NCBI GenBank assembly: GCA_004123355.1 | Contig: SCHM01000001.1 | Coordinates: 4,580,001-4,644,000, forward strand | DNA length: 64,000 nt | DNA from: Amphirosellinia nigrospora | Lineage: Eukaryota; Ascomycota; Sordariomycetes; Xylariales; Xylariaceae | Direction of reading: 5' to 3' | Part shown: piece after piece, positions 44,939-56,581 of the stretch | Layout: every line of letters begins with the position of its first letter | Numbering within the stretch: position 1 is the first letter of the stretch | Made by a program: the position numbers and the translations under genes | The notes under the pieces: generated by a model | Database searches by the model: none | What the model saw: the letters and a program-made list of their open reading frames with translations, nothing else | Told to the model about the DNA's origin: nothing

Positions 44939-46311
44939 ATGGGCGATATCGCGGTAGAGAACCCGGCCAACATGCTCGCGCCACACAACAAACCCATCCC
45001 TTCCGCCATACCGAATATCGAGACCATCGAGGGCATCCCATCGCAAGGGGGAGATGAATACGCCTCATTAAAAAAGCTGCAACGGCACTTAGAGTACATT
45101 CAGCTACAGGAGGAGTATATCAAGGATGAGCAGAGGTGAGTCCAGCAATTGACGTACAGGCGATGTATGGCGACTAACTACCGTGCATAATAGGAGCCTA
45201 AAGCGCGAGCTTGTTCGTGCACAGGACGAAATCAAGCGCATTCAGAGTGTCCCGTTAGTCATCGGCCAGTTCATGGAGGCTATTGACCAAAAGTAAGCCC
45301 TCACCGCGTCATCGTGTTCGACTGCATCCTGACAATTCATAGTACCGGTATAGTCCAATCCAGTACCGGCTCTAATTATGTAGTCCGGATCCTGTCGACA
45401 CTGGATCGCGAGCTGCTGAAACCCTCGTCATCCGTTGCCCTCCACCGACATTCCAATGCGCTCGTCGATATCCTCCCCCCGAAGCCGACTCCTCTATTGC
45501 CATGCTAGGTGCCGACGAGAAGCCCGACGTGACATATGCTGATGTCGGTGGTTTGGACATGCAGAAACAGGAGATTCGGGAAGCTGTTGAGCTTCCCTTG
45601 ACACACTTTGATCTCTATAAACAAATTGGTATCGACCCCCCACGAGGTGTCCTCTTGTACGGTCCTCCTGGCACCGGCAAGACGATGTTGGTCAAGGCCG
45701 TGGCCAACTCGACAACTGCCAACTTCATTCGCGTTGTCGGCTCCGAGTTTGTTCAAAAATATCTCGGTGAAGGTCCACGAATGGTTCGAGATGTCTTCCG
45801 CATGGCTCGCGAGAATTCGCCTGCAATCATCTTCATTGATGAGATTGACGCGATTGCGACGAAGCGTTTCGATGCGCAGACCGGTGCTGACAGAGAAGTG
45901 CAGCGTATTCTGCTTGAGTTGCTGAACCAGATGGATGGTTTCGACCAGACATCGAATGTCAAGGTTATCATGGCCACGAACCGAGCAGATACCCTAGACC
46001 CCGCTCTGCTTCGACCGGGACGGTTGGATCGAAAAATTGAGTTCCCTAGTCTACGGGACCGGAGAGAACGACGCCTTATCTTCTCGACCATTGCTAGCAA
46101 GATGAGCTTGGCACCTGAAGTAGACTTGGATAGCTTGATCGTGCGGAACGATCCTCTAAGTGGCGCTGTTATCGCCGCTATCATGCAGGAAGCCGGGCTT
46201 CGTGCTGTCCGGAAAAATCGATATAACATCATTCAATCTGACCTAGAGGATGCATACTCTAGCCAAGTCAAGGGGACCAACGACGAAAACAAGTTCGACT
46301 TCTACAAGTAA
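44939..46311 (+). CDS. rpt3: 26S proteasome regulatory ATPase subunit Rpt3
   Basis: AAA+ ATPase of the proteasome base that unfolds ubiquitinated substrates. Exons: 44939-45135, 45194-45292, 45343-46311. N-terminal coiled coil ([20 protein letters not shown]), OB domain ([36 protein letters not shown]), Walker A GPPGTGKT, Walker [15 protein letters not shown], second region of homology [20 protein letters not shown], and C-terminus NKFDFYK, which ends in an HbYX-type motif that docks into the 20S ring. The sequence follows yeast Rpt3 closely throughout. The only break is one missing C in a run at 45475-45480 (six C, seven needed) between DILPP and EADSSIAML. Corrected length is 421 residues. 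Since the gene is essential, this is strong evidence for an assembly error. Confidence 0.97.
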
Positions 46312-47756
46312 ATCCGAACCAAGCAGGCTATCAGCAATGGAATGTCGAGTTTACATGGGATAATCTAAGGAAACCTGATCGTCTTACTAGGGACAAAACA
46401 CCCATGATCGACGGCGGCGGCTCTGGCCAAAATTTTAGAAGGTCAGAGCTTCAAGTACACACATTAATCAGCAGTGTATCATAGCAATATAGCAATGTTT
46501 ACGATGTACTCATCTATGCTTCTTGAAGTGATGTATCTTTGTTGTTCCTTTCTGTTAATCAGTAGGGGTACTTGTGATTGGATGCAACTATTCTTTAATA
46601 GTGAGAGGTCGATATATGGTTGAGGCAAGTCCTTTTTATGTTTATAGACCGACCTCAAAATACATATGAGCATACGGAGGAGCTAAGAAGTATTATCGTC
46701 ACATAGGATGATAATCGGTAGGATAAGCGGCATAGCATTAGCATATTCAAAACGACATGGCGGTATTTCGCAACTTTCTGTTGTTGTTTTTATAACTCTG
46801 CCGCAGTTTAATTGGAAGGTGAACAGCGTTGTACTCATTTAAGGGGCAATAGCCCCTTGCCGGCCAGAATGCTGAGAAAAAGCAAGGCACAGCCAATAGC
46901 ATAACAGAAATAACGAAACAAGCTGAGAAACTATCTATATTCGAGATCCTATCATTAGCGGCAATGAATACTAGAAAAGGGGGTTTAGTGTAACCCAAAA
47001 CTACTTTATCCGCGAATTATATTAACTTGTACCATCCATTTAAGTGCAGATACTGACGTGGGAAGTTTTCGGCCTTTAAAAAATGGTACGCATCTCCTTT
47101 CTGACAAGAATTTATTGTGTGCATAGAAGTTTCGTTTCATACATTTTACACTCTCTAGCCTCTACAAATTCGGACTTCTATCCTCACTCTAGTACCACAG
47201 TGCATTGTACCCCTTTTGACTTTAGCACCCGAACATTACCGCTGATATTACCGCGAAGTGCCTACACCACCGCATACATTCAACACCTCACTTGGATAGG
47301 ACTTGACGGAAGCTAACAGAACCGATGCCAAATAGGAACACAGGTAGAGTTTAGTAAGAAGACAAACTGGAGTTCCTTTGTCTTTGTATTTAGCGCTGTA
47401 GTATCTAATTTGAGTTTCGCCTTCCACAATGGCACTTTTGTAGCGTAGAGAGATCCAAGGACTAATGCATTGAATAGGCGATAGAACTTGTTATAGTTTC
47501 TTTGTCTACTAATAGCCGTAGCTGATTGAAAGAGGATAAAGTATAGTAGTTGTTTCAATGTTATAATGCCTTTATTTTCAAACAATGTCCTTTGTAAGTT
47601 AACCTCTCCCTTTAGCGTAAAGTGTATATATAAACCTAGGAAATCTGTAAAAAAGATGAGAATAGAACCACTTTAAACGTCAGCTACCACTCTAAAAACC
47701 CCCTTCAGTCAACAAAGTAAAAACATCACAGTAAACAAACGCTTATCCAAGTCAAC
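46312..47756. other. AT-rich spacer, no supported gene
   Basis: Low-GC sequence with many short frames (for example 46747-46998 and 47313-47585 on the minus strand) lacking motifs. May contain decayed repeats, but I cannot name one. Confidence 0.4.
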
Positions 47757-48506
47757 ATGCCAGCAACCATTCACATTTTATGCGAGGCCGAGTCCGCCAA
47801 TGCAAGACCCAACGAACAAATTGACAACCCCTCCATTACAGACAGTGGTATTCTCCAATCTCAAAACGTTCGAGATAATTTCCCTCACTTCAACCAAGTT
47901 CGGGCAATCTTTTCGTCTCCTTCGAGGCGAGCGGTGCAAACGGCACAAATTGCCTTTGAGCCCCTTTTAAACCAAAGCATGCAAATCACTCTCCGTCGGG
48001 ATCTCCAAGGACTCCCGTACACTACACGGTCTTGGGAAGAGTTGCGAGTTGAATCCGGTATTAGCCTCGATCTGAGAGATTTGCAGGCTGGCTTGGGTCA
48101 TGAAGGTGTGAGTGAAGTTATTTCTTACGATCCTTCTTCGATATCTGCTCTTTGGGACAATTTCGGCCACCAGTTGGCCGTTTCTCAGGCTCGCATCGTT
48201 AGGAATGAGATTCGAGACGCTGTTAGAGAATTCGGTGATAACGATCACGTCGTTGTCGTTGCTGGCCGCCTTTTCATAGGGTATCTATTAGAGGGCACCC
48301 TTCTTCCCTTTGCTGACGGCGAGTATAGATCCTATCAGTTTAGGGATCGATTCGATGATCAAGCTCTCCTGGTAAGCGTTGAGTCCCAAAATGGGAGTGT
48401 AAGTAATTGGTCTGAGGAAGTACTTGTTGGGGAACCATTGAGTCCGATCGCAACCCCAAGCAGCAATTCCGGCAGTAGTTCCCATTCTTCGAGGCGCAGT
48501 ATTTAG
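47757..48506 (+). CDS. Histidine-phosphatase-superfamily protein lacking both catalytic histidines
   Basis: A 249-residue single-exon protein with the outline of fungal phosphoglycerate-mutase-like phosphatases: MPATIHI at the start, DSGILQSQNVRDNFP, the strongly typical SSPSRRAVQTAQIAF, WEELRVESGISLDLR, RNEIRDAVREF, and DHVVVVAGRLFIGYLLEGTL. In active members the first strand is followed by an R-H-G/A motif; here the place reads ILCEAES, so Arg-His is replaced by Cys-Glu (residues 9-10). The second catalytic His, normally in a VVTHGGF-type strand, is replaced in VVVVAGRLF. The frame is intact, so this is probably a pseudoenzyme or a protein with altered function. The C-terminal 40 residues are Ser-rich and disordered. 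Confidence 0.75.
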   Translation: MPATIHILCEAESANARPNEQIDNPSITDSGILQSQNVRDNFPHFNQVRAIFSSPSRRAVQTAQIAFEPLLNQSMQITLRRDLQGLPYTTRSWEELRVESGISLDLRDLQAGLGHEGVSEVISYDPSSISALWDNFGHQLAVSQARIVRNEIRDAVREFGDNDHVVVVAGRLFIGYLLEGTLLPFADGEYRSYQFRDRFDDQALLVSVESQNGSVSNWSEEVLVGEPLSPIATPSSNSGSSSHSSRRSI

Positions 48507-49211
48507 ACATTTACTATTCCTAACTATTATATTCTCAAACAGATCTCGAGAACCCCTTCCTTGAGCAGAGCTTTCGATCACGGACCTCTGAGGGGGGTCT
48601 ATATCTCGCGACTTTATTATAGCTAACGGTCTTCTTGTCTCCAACTGTCTGTTTTGGGGCCTTGTGAGGGGTGTCTGGCCCCTGTGCCCCAAGGTCCTGT
48701 GGCTTATCCATATGATCATAAACGGGGATGTTAAGCGCCTCATTTAAGGTGCAGAGGAGCTACGCTTAATGTATACTGAAAGTGATAGAACTAATTACTT
48801 TTATTTATTGAACAATACGTAGCTGGCCATACACTTAATTTTTTGTCTCGTAGATGGATGGTCTTCCTCTCCGCCATTGCGACGAAAGTATGGTCGCCTT
48901 GCGCAATTGGCGAGTTTACTGTGCCGATAAACAATTGTATAAAATAACTGATAGTATTATTTAAAAGTTGTTGAATTAATACTTAATGGAATAAATAAAT
49001 TGTATCTTTTACGGCGTCTACAGCCTTAGGATGAATGAATATGTTCTACAATGTCTGAATCTCCCCACGAAGAATCGCGGCCTCGCCCCGTAGCTGGTAT
49101 TCTACCGTAATACCCCTCCGTCCTCTCATTTTAACCAACACTGCAATGAATAATAATCCTAACGAGCTAATTCCTTCCTGGGACTTACCGAACCCCTATT
49201 TCGCACCCTGG
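48507..49211. other. Spacer with AT-rich patch
   Basis: No gene. 48930-49010 is notably AT-rich (repeated TTAATA/ATAAAT). Confidence 0.45.
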
Positions 49212-51220
49212 CTACATCAAAACAGGGCTATCAATGAAAGGTATGTACTGCTGCGGACATGTCGTGTTGGACGGTGGGACTATGCCCTGGAAGTAGGCCT
49301 GAACATGTCCAAAGTAACAGTTTGATCCCCCCTGATCGACGACTGTATGCTATATTCGAGATAGGTAACCCGCCAGTAAGCTTATAATCTTATTTAAGAT
49401 AGTTGTGTAATTGGTATTTGATAACAACTTACGCCAATGGCTTCTTGCAATAGAAGTACTGATCCGGGAAACCGAGAGGACACCTTCTGCGCCCTGCGAA
49501 GAGACAAAGCTAATTAGCAATATGCCGGATGACGAGGTAGTTTGGCTAAAACATACGAGGTTAAGGGCGTTATAGGGTCGATGGTATTACTCGTAATTAG
49601 GATCGGGAAGGGAGTTGGCTTGTCTAGTCCAACTTTCGGGTCTGCATAAGAAAGAAACTGATTAGATTCTGCGTTCAATGTAGATGTTTATTTACCCTTT
49701 CGAAAGATGAAATTTTGAGAGCACGAAAAGGGCGAGAGGGGAAGGGGGAAGATATAAAAGGGGGAGTGTATACCTTTAACCACAAAGCTATCGGGCAATT
49801 GCGGTCGGAATGATCTACATAAGATATTGTCCACGTAAATGGGCCAGATGTCACCGAGGTACTTGCTCTTGGAAACCGTGTCCTCAACGTAGCTTCTGAA
49901 GTCTTCAATGGTAGTGAGCTTGTTTCTCCGATACGAATCGGCGCACTGGATGACGTGACCAGCGTCGAATGTAGCACCTAACCTGTCAAATGTGCCCGCA
50001 AGAGCAGACACGTTCCCATGCTCGACCTGATGTAAGATATCGGCCATGCCTGGGAAGGACGCCAATGGGGTGTAGAGAGTGTTGACGAAAAGGGCCTTGA
50101 GGTCTGAATATGTGACCAGCGTCGGTAGTTCTCGACTTTGGATTCCACTCACCGGGACCGGGTGGTTCTGAAGCTGGTTGATTATCCCGTCTATTCTGGC
50201 CGTGATATTAGCTGGCGTAGGTCCCCAGAAGGAACACTTTTCAAGACCCGCGGAATGGCAGAGGCTTGAGAATCTTTCCATGGCCTCATCCACTTGGTCG
50301 ACGTTATCCCTGCAGCTATTCTCGTAATATTCCTCTGCGTTCACAATACCATCGAGTATCATTCTCTCGACTCGGTCGGGAAACAAGGAAGCGAAAGTGC
50401 TGCCGATAACAGTGCCGTAACTAACGCCATAACACCATAATCTAGCATCTGATGGTGACTGACCTGCCACCTCGGCCTCGGCTTCGATAAACGTGAGCAA
50501 ATCATGGGCGACCGCTGGTGTAGTCACGTAATATCCGTATGGCTCCTTCTCGACAGCGTCGTTGCACCACTCTCCGTAGATAGAGCTTGAATAGTACTGT
50601 GTCTCAAGCGACGTCGATGAGATATTGGTAGCACCTGTTTTATGGAGTCGATTGAAGGCCGATCTTGCCTCTGCGTTCCCGAGAAGCAGTCGAGGCCCAA
50701 CCCGCTGTTGTTTACGCCGCGAGGGTCAAAGGAGACGAAGTTATACTGCTCTCCGAATAATGGCCCAATGAGTGTCCGGAATGTGAGGAGGAGATCAACG
50801 CCAGAACCACCCGGACCGCCTAAAGAAGTGTCAACCCAGTTGCGTTGATTTTAGGCAGTTTTGTAGGAGTGATTGGATCGAGATCTTACCGGGAATGAGT
50901 ACAATGCTTGGAGACTCGGCGGTAACATTCTTGCCAGCAAGTTTTATGAAGGCGATTGACGTCGTGCCAATACTTTTGTTCGAATAATCCAAAGGGACTT
51001 CCAGTTTAGAGCACGTAAAGTCATCGAAACATGGGGTCCACGTGAGGTTGGCCGATGGTTCAATCTGATGGTTGATTAGTTAGAGAGCCTTACTGGACGT
51101 TGTTCAGCAAAGCCTAGGACTCACATGGTCAAATCCATAGGCCATGCCCGGATCTTGCCAACTTTCAGCTTTGCACCCCAAGCTTGCGAGAAGAATGAGG
51201 GCATTCACAAGTCGTTTCAT
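49212..51220 (-). CDS. Secreted alpha/beta hydrolase, TAP-like (S33-type) peptidase family
   Basis: Probably a secreted peptidase/hydrolase related to tripeptidyl aminopeptidases. Signal peptide MKRLVNALILLASLGCKA. Exons: 51220-51125, 51064-50890, 50819-49774, 49641-49557, 49493-49433 and a last exon from about 49340 to 49212. Visible parts: CSKLEVPLDYSN, oxyanion segment IVLIPGGPGGSG, FVSFDPRGVNNSG, nucleophile elbow CYGVSYGTVIGSTFASLFPD (Ser in GVSYG), the acidic residue in LITSNTIDPITPLTS, and the C-terminal YFGHVQAYFQGIVPPSNTTC. One base is missing near 50690 (SG/NAEARSAF), in an A run. The usual GH.S catalytic His should fall at the last exon junction, but the sequence there reads IG then GGSNCYF; a miscalled G run or a different acceptor could hide it. 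Confidence 0.8.
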
Positions 51221-51915
51221 TGTTATCGGCAAAAGGTTTCTCATTAAGTTTTCCGTTATGTTGCTTGGAAGAGAGTGGTGACATTCATCATTGCAGCCAG
51301 CACAATTGCGATATCAGGGAGCTATTTATATCAGTTGAATGTCTCCTGAGATTTGTCAATTAAGTCAGAATTGCTCGGCTCCTCAGCCAAACGTATTCTT
51401 CTGGTTCATAATTCTTATTGCGCATAGCCTCCTAGTGCTCCGTTTATACGAACCAACCAATCAACATCTATTTTCACACGTACTGATCGTTCGAGTCTAC
51501 CGGGACTTGTCCTATCTTTAGGCTCCCTCCTTGGTACCCGTGTGCTTTTCTTGTCTTGCTCGTAACGATCTTATTAACGTATCCATCACTAGGATCTAGG
51601 TTGAAGATGACTTCTATAATTACCTGGAATTCTCCTTTCTTGGCGCCCCGCCTGTACGAACAAGCCAATCATATCTATCATTTACTCACTAACTAGTCTC
51701 TATTAGGATTTATGATTGGTCTATCTTTTACTAGCAATACGAACAGACTAATAGGTGATCCTCTTGAAATTCGACTAGTACTCGGCATCGTTTACTTTTT
51801 GAAGGCATTACTGCATGAAACTGGAGGCTTATAGGCCGTAATGGCCCTGAGACTACATATGTTCTATTTGAAACGGCGCCTGCTACAAATCATATCTTGC
51901 CTAACTAACATCAAC
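51221..51915. other. Divergent promoter region
   Basis: Shared upstream space of the hydrolase (-) and the zinc cluster factor (+). No gene. An in-frame ATG at 51841 would extend the factor by 25 hydrophobic residues; the ATG at 51916 in a better context (TCAACATGA) was preferred. Confidence 0.5.
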
Positions 51916-53703
51916 ATGACGGACGAGGTTAAGAATAAGAACACCAAGACTGCCAATCAAGCTTGGAGAAAACAGCCTCGCAAGTTCGCTCCAAAGTCAA
52001 GACTAGGCTGTAAGACTTGCAAGTGAGTTGTAACTCCGTTTATTGCTAAATTGCGATAAATTGTGTTCAAAGACTTCAATGCTGACATTCAAACCTCGAT
52101 GCACTTTTTAGGATAAGACGAATAAAGTGTGATCTATCTCAACCTTCATGTATGAAATGCCAGTCTACAGGCCGCACTTGTGATGGCTATAATGAAAAGC
52201 CTCTCACTTTCAAGGCTGAGATCGAATCAAGTCCTCTTCACAAAGAGAGGGCCAACAGAGCAGAGAGCTGCAACAGTTACTACCCTTGCACCACGAGCAG
52301 TGCGTATCAGCATAACCAATGGCATGCGAAATATCGTGACCCCATTTTGCAGAATCTCAGACCCTTTATGATCTTACCAGTGACTGGGTCAGCCCAGATA
52401 GAGGCAATGTGTTTTTTCGAGGAGATTTCGATCAAGCATCTGAATGAATACTTCCCCTGCGAATCGTGGCGGAAGACTCTCATGTTCTTCTCCCAACAGT
52501 GCCATCAGTGCGGTATGCTGCCATTGCTCTGGCCTTGGTCTACCGGAACCACCTAGAGTGTGATTCCAGCGACTGTGGGCAAGACCGGCTACCGGACAAG
52601 GCTCCCTTGTTTTACTATAATCGTGCCATCCAACTTCTTCTGAACCAGGAAACTGGCGACAGCATCGAAACAACAGCCATCACCCTTTTGGTCTGCTATT
52701 TATTCACCTGTTTTGATAATCTGGCGGGTAACTACGTCCAAGCAATGAAACACCTACGTGGAGGCGCGGAACTCTTACGAAACATCGACAAGGCTATACT
52801 GTGCAACAACGATACACATGACGATGTCAAAACCTCGGGGCTTATCTGTCAGGTCGCGAGACGCATCCGTCGGCTCGACATGCAAGCCGTGACCTTTCTG
52901 ATCGACTGGACTCCCGTCGACATCGAAGAGACACATATGTCCCGGCTTCCACTGTCCGACGGTGCCTTTCAGTCACTCGACCAAGCCGCCGACCAGCTTC
53001 AGACCCTCGTCGCTGAAGTGATGAGGCTACGCAATATGGAACAGCAAATGTCCCCGACGGATAAGATGCCACCACCACCTTCGTCACTTAAGGACATCGT
53101 CCTCGAGCAGTTGGAAACGTGGTCGAGTCTCTTCGAAAATATGCTGCAACAGGGCAGCTCCTGTAAGACAGATTCTGAAGGTTACCCGATCGTATCACTG
53201 CTGCGCTTGCAACATACTATTGTATGGACTTTACTACTCAGTAGTTATGGATCTGGCAAGGAAATGGATTATGACAACTTCCTTCCCCAGTTCCAGCAAT
53301 GTGTGGCCTTGGCGGGCCATGTAGCGGCGGCGCATGAGCGGTATTCGGGTCGTTAAACCCGATTTTCACGCCGGAGGTAGGAATCGTCCCCGTGCTTTAC
53401 ATAATCGGGGCAAAATGCCGGCATCCCGCGGTCCGGCGCGAAGTCTTGAGCATCTTGCGACGGCGACCCATTCGGGAGGCGGTTTGGGATAGCACCTGTG
53501 CTGCCAGGGTGGTTGAGCGGATAATCGAGATTGAGGAGCATGGGCCCGAGCAGGAGGAAATGATACAGAGCATGGAACAAATTGCTGTGTGGCAGAGAAT
53601 TGAAACTTTGTCTTGGGTACATGAACAGTCTGCGGCTAGGCTGGATATTACGTATACGTTCTGCGCGCGGGAGGGAATACATACCGAGTCTGTCATGGTA
53701 TAA
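51916..53703 (+). CDS. Zn(II)2Cys6 transcription factor
   Basis: Fungal-specific binuclear zinc cluster regulator, nuclear. The cluster GCKTCKIRRIKCD..SCMKCQSTGRTC has C-x2-C-x6-C-x6-C-x2-C-x6-C spacing and is split by an intron inside the Lys codon (donor GTGAGT at 52023, acceptor TTTTTAG at 52111). The middle region resembles the fungal_trans_2 type: FFEEISIKHLNEYFP, VPSVRYAAIALALVYRNHLE, YYNRAIQLLL, ITLLVCYLFTCFDNLAGNYV and AMKHLRGGAELL. The C-terminal half continues FTPEVGIVPVLYIIGAKCRH and VRREVLSILRRRPIREAVWD, ending EGIHTESVMV. Two single-base frame changes occur, near 52495 (FFSQ/TVPSVRY) and near 53355 (HERYSG/LNPIF). Target genes are unknown; the divergent neighbour is the secreted hydrolase. 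Confidence 0.85.
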
Positions 53704-54571
53704 CAGGCATAAAGTCTCATCATGTCAAATAATCTGTAGCAGACAACAGGCCGTGTACGGAGCTAAACAGAAGCCGATCCCAGTCTGGACATGCAAAACT
53801 ACCCTGCCAAATAATATCAAGACTAACGGGACTAATGTACGGCGGAAACGGGAGTTGCGCGCGAACAATTTGAAAAACAGATATATCATTGGGCGGCATC
53901 TAACTATAAAGACCAAGCAAGCAGCACGCTCTCAACCCGTGGCCACAAATAACCAATGCACAAGGCTAGCTAATGAAGGACGACTAAAGAGAATCCAGGG
54001 TATCAATCCCAAATCACTCATCCAAAACCCTGCCTGCCTCCATTCATCCAGTAAACAGTAATACTATAACCAGGTTAGAAAAAAACACGGGCGCTGAACG
54101 AGGCATTCGTCATTTCATTAATTCCCCGCCCATCTTGCGATTTACCCTCATCTTAAAATGAAAGGGTATATGTATCCAGTCGTCATTCATCAGCTAGGAA
54201 AATAACATGATTCTGGTCTGACCCGGACCAGACTCCAATGTCCAGGGGCAAGAGAACATAGCAATTCAAAACTATGCACAAAAAGAAAAAGAAGAAAAAA
54301 ACATGACCCGGGCTATGCAGCGAATGTAAAGCGTATATCAGATCGTAACATAACTCCATAACCAGCCGCGCCATCGTATATGTACCGTAATAACATGACC
54401 CAATGACAATAATGTAGTTGCAGACCGCTGGAGGGGAAGAAAGAAATCAAAGCCAATTTCGAGGTATGGGGATGCCTCGTGAAGATGCCGTAGGTCGCTG
54501 GAACGCCTTGTATAGTCCGTTGTATTGACCAGAGATGGATGAGAGGTTACCATATAGTGCCTAACATTTAT
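53704..54571. other. Spacer between convergent transcription-factor genes
   Basis: No gene. An A-rich tract (about 54280-54301) is present. The plus-strand frame 53582-54061 is mostly 3' sequence of the zinc cluster gene. Confidence 0.5.
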
Positions 54572-56581
54572 CTAGTATGCCTTAGTTGTACTGCCTTCGC
54601 CCGTTGCAACCGCAACGAGAGTCTCTAGACGGACCATCCCTCTATCTCCGGGACCCTCATCCTGGGGGCTTGATCCGGGAGGAGGATTTTCCCTCGCTGG
54701 AAAGCCAGAAAATTTAATATTCGGATGAACCATGCGATCAACACGAGCCATCTTCTCCGGACGAGCTTCGGCTTGGGCCGAGATGCCGTTCTGATAATAA
54801 CCTCGGCGCTTGGGCTCCCGAGAACTAGCTATCGAGGGTGCTGACATTGTATACTTGTGAAACCGCGAGCCAGTGGCATTCGGCGAGTTCTCCGCCATGG
54901 TGGGTTCGTGGAATCTCACAGTTGGGGGATTTAGTCGAATTCGGTCAGCTTGCATATCCATTGCTTGATTTGCGTCACAAGCCCAGGAACTAGCGTTATC
55001 AGGAGGCATAGGACTAGACGTGATACCGAGTCGGGTAAGCCCTCTATGAAGACCCATCTCCCAATTTTGAGTGCTTCGCTTCTCGTCGGGCTCGGTTGCG
55101 TTTGCTGTAGGAAGTAATACCGGGGGCGAGGAATGTCGGGCTCAACCATCATCGGAGATGCAAGTTTCCCTAAACCAGAGGCCGGTCGATGGGGCAGAAC
55201 ACCAAAGGACTCAATGCCAGGTAGGCGGACTGAGCCATTCGACTGCTGCTGCTGCACAGGTAGTGGCACATGGTTTTGTGGAGGGCTCGGATATTGCGAG
55301 GGGGTGAAACCCTGGCTTAAGCGACTACTGGGTGGATTAATACCGAAATTCGTCGAGTCCGGATGCCATGTACGTCGACGCCAGTCTTCGGTACTCGAAA
55401 TAGATTCCCGTCGGCTATAGATTGTAGAAGTAGGTGAGGCGATAAAGCTACTGGCGGGTGAGAACGGAGCCGGGTGGGGCCCACCGATGGCTCCTGGGGA
55501 ACCGGGCCCAAACATCGGACGAGTGAAGTTTGCACCATGTTGAGGTGGGAATGGTATCCCACCTGATGGAACGCTGAGACGTCGCGCAGGAGCGTGAGAC
55601 CCTGCATATAAGCTATGAGACCGCGAGTGTCCCGAGGCAGGTGATACCATGACCGGTCCCCAATGCGGGCTATTCTGGCCGGTCGAGAAGGTCGCCGAGG
55701 TCGGTGTGCTGAAGTCGCTGGGGACGGTGGTCGATGGGGGTAGATCTCGGGCGGATATTGGAATCGAGCATCAGCCATAACCAGGGGCGGGGGCGACGAC
55801 GAACATCCTCTCGTGTGGTAAAGTTGGACCCGACAGAACTAATACTGGAAGTAGAAAGAGACTTCCCGTGGCCACGAGCTGGCCCGCTCATGCTCCCACT
55901 AGTTGCGGCGCGCGCTCGATTGGGCTGTCTTACTCGGTCTGTCCGTAGCTGTCGTTGGAACCGGGTCCCGGCCGCAGCCAGTGAGTCGATCGGTATGTCT
56001 TCATTGACGTGAACGGTCTGGGCATGTTGTCGCAGGTTATCTAAACGTGAGAACCGCCTCGAACAATGACATTGAAATGGCCGTTCACCAGTGTGTTTCC
56101 TATTGCAGGTGTTAGCATGGGTATTGCTAATAGCTTTATGCAGCACAACGAATTACCGAATATGTCTAGCGAGATGCTCGCTGCGCGTAAAACTGAGATG
56201 GCACGGGGGATAGTCGGTACACCAGAAACGTTGATTTTTCTTCTGCTTGCCCGTCTTCGAGCCATCAGGATTAACGCTCTCTGTTTCGGACCCACCATCG
56301 TCTTCATTTCTGTGGGCTTCTCCGTCCGTATCGTCCATGTCAACATCTTCGGAATCCCCACGCGACTTTCTGGGGCGTTGTGAATTTCTGTGCTCTGTCA
56401 CCTCGACATCTTCGATATTATCGGGTATTTTCACGGCTTGAGGGAATGGCTCTGTTGGAAGAGGACGCTGACTGAAGGTAACCTTTGTCGGAGTGGGCGT
56501 CGTAGGAGACGGGGCTCCCCCGTCGTGCTTCTCGATCTTTATCGCCATGGGCGAGTTGACGGGGCGAAAAGTCGACGCCAT
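54572..56581 (-). CDS. C2H2 zinc-finger transcription factor, AmdX-like
   Basis: Nuclear regulator with two adjacent C2H2 fingers. Exon 1, 56581-56157, carries an acidic, Pro-rich N-terminus ([10 protein letters not shown]) and finger 1, [20 protein letters not shown]; a 57-bp intron splits the Arg codon after HLARHI. Exon 2, 56099-54572, continues [36 protein letters not shown] and [14 protein letters not shown]. This finger pair plus the VHVNEDIP extension is typical of the factor called AmdX in Aspergillus. The remaining 450 residues are Ser/Pro/Gln-rich and probably disordered, with [18 protein letters not shown] and a [20 protein letters not shown] segment. At least three single-base frame changes occur (near 55790, 55690 and 55030). 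The start at 56581 lies in frame with no upstream alternative of note. Confidence 0.82.
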
